From Roseococcus microcysteis (lineage in GTDB: Bacteria; Pseudomonadota; Alphaproteobacteria; Acetobacterales; Acetobacteraceae), in assembly GCF_014764365.1 (NCBI RefSeq), contig NZ_CP061718.1, forward strand, positions 2,186,501-2,250,500: a stretch of 64,000 nucleotides of DNA, given 5' to 3'. Shown in pieces: positions 1 to 12,404 of this stretch (position 1 is the first letter of the stretch; each line of letters starts with the position of its first letter). The notes beneath the pieces were generated by a model. It was not told the DNA's origin. It did no database searches and saw only the letters and a program-made list of their open reading frames with translations. A program made the position numbers and the translations under genes.

Positions 1-131
1 GCTTCGGCATGCGGCTCATCGAGGGTGGCGTGCAGCACGGGCTGGGCGGCACCGCGACGCTCAGCCTGGAGGCCACGGGTCTTGTGTGCGACATCACCCT
101 GCCTCTGCGGGTGGATGGGAGGACTTCATGA
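1..131 (+). CDS. C-terminal end of a sensor histidine kinase (HWE type), 5' truncated by the window
   Basis: Reading from base 3, the frame encodes about 42 residues ending at TGA 129-131. It contains a G-F-G-M-R-L-I-E-G-G stretch resembling the last glycine box and C-terminal strand of HWE/HisKA_2 kinases, the same layout as the end of the kinase finishing at 4339 (G-F-G-A-T-L-I-E-A). The stop overlaps the start of the following receiver protein by four bases (ATGA), so the two are probably translationally coupled partners. Only the ATP-binding tail is visible, so the sensory input is unknown. The kinase family assignment is inferred from this short tail and from context. Confidence 0.6.
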   Translation, partial: FGMRLIEGGVQHGLGGTATLSLEATGLVCDITLPLRVDGRTS

Positions 132-838
132 CCGAGCGCCTCGCGGGGCAACGCATCCTCATCGTCGAGGACGAGGTGATACTGGCCTGGGCGTTGCAGG
201 ACATGCTCACCTCCTATGGCTGCCAGGTGGTGGGCCCGGCGGCGGGCGTGGCCGAGGCGCTGGACCTCATCGGCCGCGAGGGAATCGACGCCGCGGTGCT
301 CGACGTGAACCTCAACCGCGAGAAGTGCTATCCGGTGGCCGATGCGCTGGTGCGGCGCGGCCTGCCCTTCGTCTTCTCCACCGCCTACAGCGCCGACAGC
401 ATCGAGGAGGGTTACCGCCACCACCCCTCCGTGCAGAAGCCGCATTCGGCGCCCGAGCTGGCGGATGCCCTTTCGGCCCTGCTGCCCATGCCGGCCAGCC
501 TGCCCTTCCCGACGGAGGCGGCGCTGGCAGCCGCGGGCATCGGCCTCTGGAGCTTCAACCGCAAGCGCGACGCGCTGCGCCTGGATGCCGGGGCGCAGTC
601 CCTGCTGGGCATGCCCGAGGGCCAGACCACCCTCGCCACCCTGCTGGCACGGGTGCATGAGGAGGATCAGGCGGGGCTGCGCGCCGGGCTGCGCGCCGCC
701 TGCGCGGAGACAGTCGCACGTGACGTGCGGTTCCGCCTTGTCACGCCCGAGGGGCCGCGCGCCCTTGTGATGCGCGGGACGGCGGGCGCCGAGGGGAATG
801 GCGCGTCCGGCGCGATCTTCCCCCTGCCGGAGGTTTGA
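128..838 (+). CDS. Response regulator: receiver domain followed by a PAS-like domain, no DNA-binding output
   Basis: 236 residues. Residues 9-115 form a receiver (REC) domain: the acidic pair follows I-L-I-V, the phospho-acceptor Asp lies in V-L-D-V-N-L, and the conserved Lys-Pro is in Q-K-P-H. The second half (about 135-230) resembles a PAS_3 fold, with G-L-W-S-F-N and an H-E-E-D motif like the P-E-D of that family. I see no HTH, GGDEF, EAL or HWE output. The start at 128 was chosen over an upstream in-frame start at 86 because it overlaps the preceding kinase stop by ATGA. It probably receives phosphate from the adjacent kinase and acts through protein contacts; that role is inferred. Confidence 0.85.
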   Translation: MTERLAGQRILIVEDEVILAWALQDMLTSYGCQVVGPAAGVAEALDLIGREGIDAAVLDVNLNREKCYPVADALVRRGLPFVFSTAYSADSIEEGYRHHPSVQKPHSAPELADALSALLPMPASLPFPTEAALAAAGIGLWSFNRKRDALRLDAGAQSLLGMPEGQTTLATLLARVHEEDQAGLRAGLRAACAETVARDVRFRLVTPEGPRALVMRGTAGAEGNGASGAIFPLPEV

Positions 839-922
839 CCTTCCCTTTCCGCGCCAACCCACCATTTCCCAAGATGCCCGGTCGGTGAATACTGCCAGCA
901 AGCCCAGGGGAGGTGGCCAAGC

Positions 923-3900
923 ATGACGCCAGGCTTTTCGTCGAACCTTCCATGATATCTGCGCCGATCCGCCTTCCGCCCGGACGCGCGCCCTGCCGCT
1001 GACGCCGCCCGACCTCCCACCCGGCGCGGCCGCGCCGCGGGCCGAGCCCCCTTCCGCGCGCCTGCAGGTCGGCGTCGGCACATGGCTGCTGGGCCTCGTC
1101 CTGGCGGCCGTGCTGCCCGTCGTGATGCTGACGGTCGCGGCGGCCTGGATCGCGGCCGAAGGGGTGCGCGCAGGCCTCGATGACCGCGTCGGGCGTGTCG
1201 CCCACACCTTCGCCATGGCGGTGGAACAGGATATCGCGCTGACCCGCACGGTGCTGGAGGGCATCACGACCGACCCTCTCCTCTCCATGCCACCGGGCAC
1301 CGACCCTGATCCCGAACAGCTGGACCATATCGTTGCCCATGCCGAGCGGCTTGCGGGGCGGCTCGGCGCCTTCCTCACCATCACCGGCCCGGACGGGCGT
1401 GAATGGGTGCGCGTGAACGCCGCGCCCGGCGAGGTCCCCCCCACGAGGCGGCGCCCGCGGCCGCGTCCCGCGCGCTGGCGACCAACGCCGCCGTGGTGAG
1501 CGACCTGCTCTTCGCGGACCGGCCGGAGGCGTCGCGGCTCGCCTTCTTCCTGCCGCTGGTGGGAGAGGAGGGGCGGCCGTTCGGCCTCCTGGGCGCCACC
1601 CTGCCGCCCAACGCGCTGCGCGAGCGTGTCGGCGCCCATATGGTCCCGACCGGGGGTTTCATCCTCGTCGCGGATGCGGCGGGCCGGCCGGTGGCCGAGG
1701 CCGGGGGCGTCGCCGCGGGAATCACGCGTCCCGCCGACGCCACATGGCAGGAGGGCGGAGCGACGGCGTTCTCCACCAGGGACGCCGATGGCGCGCCCTG
1801 GCTTCTGGGCGTCACCGGCATCCCGGGCCTGCCGGGCTGGACGCTGACGCTGGGCGTGCCGCTCGATGCCCACCTGGCCATGCTGCGGTCTCCCGCCAGA
1901 TGGCTGGCGGTGGGCGGGCTGGTCGCGGCCGCACTCACCGGGCTGCTGGCCTGGCTGCTGGGCCGGCAATTGCTGGGCCCCGCGCGCGCGCTGGCCGCCC
2001 ATGCCCGCGCCATCGCGCGCGAGACCATGCCCCCGGGGCCGGAAGGGCCGTTCCCTGCCCCTCCGGCCCTGGTCCCCACCGCCATCCGGGAGCTTGAGGA
2101 GCTGCGCCTGGGCTTCGCCGGCGCGGAGGCCGCGCTGCGCCGCCGCGCCGAGGATGCGGCCGCCCTGCTCCAGGTCCGCCAGCAGAGCGAGCAAAGGCTG
2201 CGCCAGGTGCTGGAGCAGTTGCCCGTGGGCATCAGCATCGCCGAGGCGCCCACGGGCCGCCTGATGTTCCACAACGCCCGGGCCGAGCGCATCCTGGGCC
2301 ACGCGCTGGCCGAAACGCCGGAACTGGACGCCTACCGGCAGTATCCCGCCGCGCACCCCGACGGCACACCTTACCAGCCGGAGGATTTCCCCATCCTCCG
2401 GGCGCTGCTCTTCGGCGAGTGCGTGGACGGCCAGCACCTGCGCTACGAGCGCGGCAATGGCGAGATGACCTGGCTTGAGGTCAGTGCCGCCCCGATCCGC
2501 GACGCGGCGGGCGAGATCGCCTTCGCGGTCTGCGCCTTCACCGATGTGGGCGCGGCCCGCGCGGCGGCGGAGGCGCTGGCCTCGGCCGAGGCGCGTTCCC
2601 GCGCGCTGTTCCAGTCGGCGCCCGTGGCCGCCTACCTCGCGGACGCCGTCACGCGCCGCATCCTGGACTGCAACGCCACCGCGACGGCCATGCTGGGCCA
2701 CCCGCCGGAGACGCTGCGGGGCATGTTCCTCACCGATCTCGATGCCGGCCCGCGCCCCGGCACGCCCCGCCCGCGTGGTGCCGGCGGCCCGCGCGAGACG
2801 CGCCACCGGCACCGCGACGGCAGCATGCGCGACGTGCTGGTGACGACGGTGCCGCTGGAACTGGACGGACGGCCGCTGCTCTATGCCATCGCGCTGGACG
2901 TGACCGAGCAGCGCAAGACCGAAGCCGCGCTGGCGACCAGCGAGGCCCGGCTGCGCATGGCGATGGAGGTCGCGGGGCTGGGCAGCTGGGAGGTGGATCT
3001 GCGCACCGGCACCATGTCGCGCGAGGGCCGCGTGATCCCGCCCCGGCCCGGCCTGCCGCTCGCGGGATACACGGTGGAGGAATTCTTCTCCAAGGTGGTG
3101 CATCCCGAGGATGCGGGCCGTGTGCGCGAGACCTTCAACCTCCTCGCCACCGGGCACACCACCCGATACCGCATGGAATACCGCGTGCGCCGGCCCGACG
3201 GCCAGGGCTGGCTGCACATGGAAAGCTATGGCGTGCTGGTCGAGACCGACCCCGAGACCGGCGCGCCGCTGCGCGCGGCCGGCACCTCGCGCGACGTGAC
3301 CGCGCGGCGGGAGGCGGAGGAGGCGCTGCGCGCCAGCGAGGAGCGCTTCCGCTTCGCCCTGCAGGCGGCCGGCGGCATCGGCACCTGGGACTGGGACGTG
3401 CCCAATGGCAACATGATCGCCGATGCGGGCTATGCCAGCCTCTTCGGCGTCCCGCCGACGCGCGCGGCCGAGGGGGTGCCGGTGGAGGAATTCCTGGCCG
3501 GCATCCATCCCGACGACCAGGCGCGCGTCCATGCCCTGCTGGACGAGGCCATTCGCCCCAACTCCCATGGCGACTACGCGGCCGAACACCGGGTGGTGGA
3601 CGCCCAGGGGCGCATCCGCTGGGTGGTGGCGCGCGGCCGCTGCTACCATGACCTCTCGGGGAAGCCCGCACGCTTCCCCGGCGTGGTCATCGACATCACG
3701 GCCCGCAAGGAGGGCGAGGAGCGCCAGGCCCTGCTGGCGCATGAGGTGGACCACCGCGCCAAGAACGCGCTGGCCGTCGCGCAATCGGTCGTGGCGCTGA
3801 CCCGCGCGGAGGACCCCGCGGCGTTCCGCGCCGCGGTGTCCGGCCGCATCACGGCGCTGGCCCGCGCCCACACGCTGCTGGCGCGCGAAAGCTGGAAGGG

Positions 3901-4339
3901 CGCCTCCCTCTCCGTCGTGCTGGAGGCCGAGCTGGCGCCCTATCAGGACAAGGCGGAGAGCGGCCTGCGCGGGCGGATCCATCTGGCGGGGCCGGAGGTG
4001 GAGCTGGCGCCGGCCGCCGTGCAGCCGCTGGCCATGACGCTGCACGAGCTGACGACCAATGCCGCCAAGCACGGGGCGCTCTCGGTGCCCGGCGGCGAGG
4101 TGGATGTGGAATGGCGGCGCAGCCCGTCGGGCGGCCTGCTGCTGACCTGGGCCGAACGGGGTGGGCCGCCCGTGGCCGGGCCGCCCAAGCGGCGCGGCTT
4201 CGGCGCCACGCTGATCGAGGCCACCATGCGCCGGCAGCTCGGCGGCGAGATGCACCTGGATTGGCTGCCGGAGGGTCTGCGGGCGGAGATGGAGCTGCCC
4301 GCCCTCCATCTGCGCTGGCACGGGGGCTCGGTCGCCTGA
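923..4339 (+). CDS. Multi-PAS HWE-family sensor histidine kinase, reading frame interrupted near the 5' end
   Basis: The clean frame runs from about 1442 to 4339. Domains: TM1 (about 1083-1155), an extracytoplasmic sensor region, TM2 (about 1905-1965), four PAS-type domains (about 2200-2570, 2600-2920, 2950-3310, 3330-3710) and an HWE kinase core (3725-4330). The core has phospho-acceptor His in E-V-D-H-R-A-K-N, an N-box in H-E-L-T-T-N-A-A-K-H and a final G-F-G box. The membrane-anchor segment (927-1442) lies in a different frame, joined at a seven-C run (1436-1442). A good RBS and ATG sit at 905-925, but that frame needs single-base additions near 950, 990 and 1442 to reach the kinase. The protein is either a decaying gene, a frameshifted gene or a sequence error. 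Confidence 0.75.
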
Positions 4340-4393
4340 GCCGGCGCGCCATGCCATAAGCGGCCCGCCATTGCCGGAGCCGCGCGCCACAAC

Positions 4394-6013
<1,620 letters not shown>

Positions 6014-6020
6014 CCCCGCG

Positions 6021-6875
6021 TCAGACGGGGTGGGCGCGCAGGTGTTCCAGCAGCAGCGCCGTCACGCGCTCGGGCATCTGGTCCGGCGCGTAGTGGCCGC
6101 CGCCTGGCAGCACCTCGAAGCGATAGGGCGCGTCCACGAATTCCGCCGTGCCTTCCGCCGCCATGCGCCCCACCGTGTCATCCGCATCGCCCCACATGAA
6201 CATCGTGGGCACACGCACCTTCCCGATGTCGCGATAGACACGCCCGCGCGCGCGATACCAGGCCAGCGCCGCCTCCAGCGTCTCCGTGTTGCCGATCACG
6301 GCCAGGTGTTTCTCCGTCGCCTCGGGCGGGATGCCCTGGGCGGCGTGGCGGGTGCGCAGCCAGGCGGCATTGTCGGCCAGCAGCTTCGGCACCGCATCCG
6401 CCTCCTGGAAGGCCTTGTGGTGGCGCGAGCGATGGGGCTGGTCCGGGTCCTCGCGCATGGCGCGGGCGAAGGCGCCGGGATGCGGGCGCGAGAGCATGGT
6501 CAGCGAGGCCAGCCGCTCCGGCACGCGCGTCGCGATGTCCCAGGCCAGGCTGCCGCCCCAGTCATGGCCCACCAAGTGGAAACGCCGGCCCGGCGCCAGC
6601 GCCTCGGCCATCGCGATGGCATCGCCCACCAGCTTCTCGATGTCGTAATTCGCGTGCAGCGTGGTGTCCGGCCGCGCGCCCGGCGAGTAGCCGCGCTGGC
6701 CGGGGGCGGCGGCGCGATAGCCCGCTTCGGCCAACGCGGGCAGCTGCTTGTCGAAGAGGTGGCGCGAGACGGCGAAGCCGTGCAGCAGCAGCACCAGCGG
6801 CCCGTCCTCGGGTCCCGCCAGGAACACGTCGAAGACGAGCCCCGGGCCCAGCGTGATCTTCCGGTCCTCGATCAT
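6021..6875 (-). CDS. Alpha/beta-hydrolase, epoxide hydrolase / haloalkane dehalogenase-like
   Basis: 284 residues. The oxyanion motif is L-L-L-H-G-F near residue 27. The nucleophile elbow is G-H-D-W-G-G, an Asp nucleophile as in epoxide hydrolases and dehalogenases rather than Ser. A late acid follows M-W-G-D-A-D, and the catalytic His is in G-G-G-H-Y-A-P near the C-terminus. The ATG at 6875 was chosen because it overlaps the stop of the upstream GMC oxidoreductase by four bases; a start 29 codons further upstream would run inside that gene. Co-translation with a flavin alcohol oxidoreductase suggests a shared small-molecule oxidation pathway; the substrate is unknown. Confidence 0.85.
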   Translation of the reverse strand: MIEDRKITLGPGLVFDVFLAGPEDGPLVLLLHGFAVSRHLFDKQLPALAEAGYRAAAPGQRGYSPGARPDTTLHANYDIEKLVGDAIAMAEALAPGRRFHLVGHDWGGSLAWDIATRVPERLASLTMLSRPHPGAFARAMREDPDQPHRSRHHKAFQEADAVPKLLADNAAWLRTRHAAQGIPPEATEKHLAVIGNTETLEAALAWYRARGRVYRDIGKVRVPTMFMWGDADDTVGRMAAEGTAEFVDAPYRFEVLPGGGHYAPDQMPERVTALLLEHLRAHPV

Positions 6876-8440
6876 GGCGTTGTCCTTCCCTTGTCTTGTG
6901 CGATGCGCCGCGCCGCCATCTCGCCGATCATGACGCAGGTGAAGTGCAGGTTCGCGCGGCAATCCGTGGGCATGATGGAAGCGTCCGCCACGCGCAGTCC
7001 CTCCACGCCGCGCACGCGCAGATCGGGGTCCACCACGCCGCGCGGGTCCTCGTGCGCCGTCATGCGGCAGGTCCCGGCGGCATGCTGGATGTCGCTCGCA
7101 TGTTCCAGCATCAGCGCGTCCAGCGCGTCATCGGGCAAGGCGGCGGCCTCGTCCATGGAGAGGCGCGTCTCGCTGAAGGTGATGCCCTCCGCCAGCCCCG
7201 CCAGCCCCGGCTGGGCGCAAAGCCGCGCCAGCCGCCTGATGCCGTCGCGCATCCGCAACCGGTCGGCGGGGTGGTCGAGCATGTTCTCCTCCACCTCCGG
7301 CTGCGCCTCCGGGTCGGCCGAAACAAGCCGCACCTCCCCGCGCGAGAAGGCGTCGTAGAGCCCCACCGCCACCGCGCCCATCGGCCCGATGCCGGACGCA
7401 TCCAGGCCGCGATGGTTGTAGGCCACCATGATCATGTCCCGCACGCCGCCGCCGCCGAGATGGCTGGAATAGGTCAGGCAGGCATTGGTGTGCCGCGCGT
7501 CCAGGCCTGCCGCGCGGTGCTCGGGCTTCAGCGCTAGGTTCGCCCGCAGCACCGGGTGGTCCATGAAGTGCTGCCCGACCGCCGCGTTGTCGCGCAGCAC
7601 CGGAATGCCCAGCGCGCGCAGCGCCTCCGCCGGCCCGATGCCGCTGCGCATCAGCAGGCCCGGGCTGTGGATGGCGCCGGCACACAGCACCACCTCGCGC
7701 CCCGCCACCTCCTCCCATGCGCCGCCGCCGAAGCGCACCCGCACGCCGCGCGCGCGGGCGCCGTCGAAGAGCACGCGGTCCACCATCGCCTCGCCGCGAA
7801 CGCTCAGGTTCGGGCGGCCGCGCGCGGGCTCGATATAGCCGTCATGGGTGGTGACGCGCTGGCCGTCGCGCAGGTTGATGGGGTTGCAGGCCACGCCCTC
7901 GCCCTCGGGCGCGTTGAGGTTGGCCATCCAGGGATAGCCCTCGGCCAGCGCGGCATCGCGGAAGCCCAGATCCACCGCGCCCCACTCGGCCTCCGGCATG
8001 CGGAAGACGGGCAGCGGGCCGCCCTGCCGGCCGAACTCCGCGTCATCCTCGATGCGGTCGAAGAGCGGCAGCACGTCGGCGGCCGCCCAGCCCTCGCAGC
8101 CCGCCTCCGCCCAGGCGTCGAAGGCCGCCGCCACGCCGCGGATCGCGATCTGCGCGTTCACCGTGGAGGAGCCGCCCATGGCCTTCCCCCGCCAGTAGTA
8201 TTTCGGCGCCTGGGCGCGGGTGCGGCGCGTCATCAGCCCCGGCCATTGCCATTCCGCCTGGTGCGCCGGGTCGTGCATGAAGGGGATGATGTTGGCGCTG
8301 CGCAGGGCGTGCGGGGCGCTCTCGGGGCGCCAGTCGCGCCCCGCTTCCAGCAGCAGCACGCGGCGGCGCGGGTCTTCCGAAAGCCGCGCGGCCAGCGCCG
8401 CCCCGGCCGAGCCCGCGCCCACCACGATCACATCCCACAT
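6872..8440 (-). CDS. GMC-family FAD-dependent oxidoreductase (choline dehydrogenase-like)
   Basis: 522 residues. The N-terminal Rossmann motif G-A-G-S-A-G-A-A-L lies at residues 8-16, the FAD Glu in L-L-L-E-A-G, and the GMC signature region G-G-S-S-T-V-N-A near 90. The C-terminal catalytic His is in Q-H-A-A-G-T-C-R-M, followed by D-A-S-I-M-P-T. Members oxidise alcohols and pass electrons to quinones or oxygen. There is no signal peptide, so it is probably cytoplasmic or peripheral. It lies 35 bases after oxyR on the same strand and overlaps the hydrolase start (ATGA), so oxyR, this gene and the hydrolase may form one transcript. Substrate unknown. Confidence 0.9.
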   Translation of the reverse strand: MWDVIVVGAGSAGAALAARLSEDPRRRVLLLEAGRDWRPESAPHALRSANIIPFMHDPAHQAEWQWPGLMTRRTRAQAPKYYWRGKAMGGSSTVNAQIAIRGVAAAFDAWAEAGCEGWAAADVLPLFDRIEDDAEFGRQGGPLPVFRMPEAEWGAVDLGFRDAALAEGYPWMANLNAPEGEGVACNPINLRDGQRVTTHDGYIEPARGRPNLSVRGEAMVDRVLFDGARARGVRVRFGGGAWEEVAGREVVLCAGAIHSPGLLMRSGIGPAEALRALGIPVLRDNAAVGQHFMDHPVLRANLALKPEHRAAGLDARHTNACLTYSSHLGGGGVRDMIMVAYNHRGLDASGIGPMGAVAVGLYDAFSRGEVRLVSADPEAQPEVEENMLDHPADRLRMRDGIRRLARLCAQPGLAGLAEGITFSETRLSMDEAAALPDDALDALMLEHASDIQHAAGTCRMTAHEDPRGVVDPDLRVRGVEGLRVADASIMPTDCRANLHFTCVMIGEMAARRIAQDKGRTTP

Positions 8441-8475
8441 GCGCCGTCACTCCCTGTGAGGGGCGAAGGCTACCC

Positions 8476-9381
8476 CTACACCGCGCCGGCGGCAGCCCCC
8501 TGGGCGAAGGGGCGCAGCCGGGTGGCGATGACCTGGCCCACCGCCTCCACCGCCGCGCGGCGCGGGAAACCCGCCCGCCACACGATGCGGATGCAGCGGC
8601 CCGCCCGCGCCGAGAGCGGCCGCAGCACCAGCCCCGCATCCTGCGCCGCCCCCGCCGCCAGGCCGGGGATCAGCGTCGTGCCATAGCCGGCCGCCACCAT
8701 GTTCAGCAGCGTGGAGAGGCTGGCCGAGCGCAGCGTGCTGCCCAGCACCCCCGCCTGGCCGCAGGCCGCCAGCGCCTGGTCGCGCAGGCAATGCCCGTCG
8801 GCCAGCACCAGGATGTCCTGGGCAAGCTCGGCCTCGTCCACCACCTCCCGGCCGGCGAGCCGATGCTCGGGCGGCAGGGCAGCCAGGAAGGGCTCCTCGA
8901 AGAGGGGGTCGCCCACCAGGTCCGGCCCGTCCTCCTCAGTCGCCAGGAGGGCGGCGTCGAGCTGGTGGGTCCGCAGCCGCTCGAGCAGGGCCGCCGTCTG
9001 GTCCTCCCAGGGCTCGATCTCCAGCGCGGGGAGGGATTCCCGCAGCGGCGCGAAGATCAGCGGCAGCAAATAGGGCGCCAGGGTGGGAATGATGCCCAGC
9101 CGGAACCGCCCCGCCAGCGGGTCGCGCAGGTCCCGCGCCACGGCCAGGATGGCGTCCGCCTCGGCCACCGCGCCGCGCACATGGCCCAGCAGCCGGTCGC
9201 AGGCATCGGTGGGCACCACGCTCTTGGCGCCGCGCTCGAAGAGGGTGACGCCCAGCGCCTCCTCCAGCTTGCGGACCTGCACGGACAGGGTGGGCTGGCT
9301 GATGCCGCAGGCCTCGGCCGCGCGGCTGAATTGCCCGTGTTCGGCGATCGCGAGGATGTAGCGGAGGTCACGGAGATTCAT
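8476..9381 (-). CDS. oxyR: Hydrogen-peroxide-responsive LysR-type regulator OxyR
   Basis: 301 residues: an N-terminal winged HTH (residues 1-60) and a C-terminal LysR substrate domain. The peroxide-sensing pair is conserved, with Cys198 in D-G-H-C-L-R-D-Q and Cys207 in A-A-C-G, nine residues apart as in Escherichia coli OxyR, followed by the typical L-x-x-L-L-N-M-V-A-A-G-Y-G. It is divergent from katG, with a perfect OxyR half-operator 22 bases upstream of its start. The expected role is activation of katG on peroxide stress and control of itself. The start at 9381 gives the conserved M-N-L-R-D-L-R-Y N-terminus. Confidence 0.95.
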   Translation of the reverse strand: MNLRDLRYILAIAEHGQFSRAAEACGISQPTLSVQVRKLEEALGVTLFERGAKSVVPTDACDRLLGHVRGAVAEADAILAVARDLRDPLAGRFRLGIIPTLAPYLLPLIFAPLRESLPALEIEPWEDQTAALLERLRTHQLDAALLATEEDGPDLVGDPLFEEPFLAALPPEHRLAGREVVDEAELAQDILVLADGHCLRDQALAACGQAGVLGSTLRSASLSTLLNMVAAGYGTTLIPGLAAGAAQDAGLVLRPLSARAGRCIRIVWRAGFPRRAAVEAVGQVIATRLRPFAQGAAAGAV

Positions 9382-9402
9382 GCGGGGACCATGGCAAGCG
9401 CC

Positions 9403-11775
<2,373 letters not shown>

Positions 11776-11789
11776 GGCGGGCTTCCGAT

Positions 11790-11815
11790 CGGCTTCGGTG
11801 ACAACACCGAAGCCG
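11790..11815 (+). terminator. katG terminator hairpin 1
   Basis: Perfect 11-bp stem CGGCTTCGGTG / CACCGAAGCCG with an ACAA loop, 14 bases after the katG stop. There is no U tract, as is common in GC-rich genomes. Confidence 0.75.
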
Positions 11816-11822
11816 GAAATCC

Positions 11823-11852
11823 GGCCGGGCCTGTCGTTGCGCAGGCCCGGCC
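11823..11852 (+). terminator. katG terminator hairpin 2
   Basis: Perfect 11-bp stem GGCCGGGCCTG / CAGGCCCGGCC with an 8-base loop, directly following hairpin 1. Tandem hairpins probably insulate the Irr-like gene from katG transcription, although the second could also act on read-through only. Confidence 0.65.
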
Positions 11853-11909
11853 TCCCCGCCGAGAGGGCAGGGCAATCCGCCCAGCAAGGGCGCCCCGGGA
11901 GGATCACGC

Positions 11910-12347
11910 ATGCCCCATGCCGTGGACGCCACGCTGCGCGAGGCGCTGCGCCGCGCCGGCCTGCCCGCGCAGGGCCAGATGGCGCGGCTGCTGGCCCTGT
12001 TGCGCGGCGACGCCGAGACGCATTTCACCCCCACCGCCGCCGCGCGCATGGCCGCCGCCGCCGGCATCGCGGCCCCGCCGGCCGAGGTGGCGCGCCTGCT
12101 CGACACCCTGGCCGACCACGGCCTCCTGGGCCGCCTGCCCAGCCCGGGCGGCGAGGCCGTCTTCGACACCGTGCCCGAGCCGCATTCCCACCTGGTCTAT
12201 GAAGAGACGGCGCAGACGGTGGACCTGCACGTCTCGCCCGAGACGCTGCTGGCCCTGCTGCGCCAGGCCCTGGCCGAACGCCCGGGCGAGGTGGAGGTGA
12301 TGGTCCGCCTGCGCCGCCCGGCATCCCCAGACCCCCGCCGCGCCTGA
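11910..12347 (+). CDS. Fur-superfamily regulator, Irr-like
   Basis: 145 residues. The order matches Fur/Irr: a divergent winged helix (residues 5-75) ending L-A-D-H-G-L-L, a F-D-T strand, P-H-S-H, the E-E-T-A-Q-T-V-D-L strand and a C-terminus in V-M-V-R-L-R-R. The V-R-L-R ending and the lack of the CxxC zinc sites resemble Irr, the iron- and haem-responsive regulator of alphaproteobacteria, more than Fur or PerR. The usual His cluster is reduced to H-S-H. Its place after katG fits haem or peroxide regulation. The DNA-binding helix is weakly conserved, so its target is uncertain. Start at 11910 follows a GGGAGGATC ribosome site. Confidence 0.7.
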   Translation: MPHAVDATLREALRRAGLPAQGQMARLLALLRGDAETHFTPTAAARMAAAAGIAAPPAEVARLLDTLADHGLLGRLPSPGGEAVFDTVPEPHSHLVYEETAQTVDLHVSPETLLALLRQALAERPGEVEVMVRLRRPASPDPRRA

Positions 12348-12404
12348 CGCTGCAACGCTGACGCTTGCCGCGCGTTTCGTGTCCTTCACGCGGGAGGGAC
12401 ATCC

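Noticed and set aside
1436-1442. Calling the C7 run a proven programmed frameshift
   Set aside because: Other nearby frame breaks also need single-base additions, so a sequence error or decay is at least as likely.
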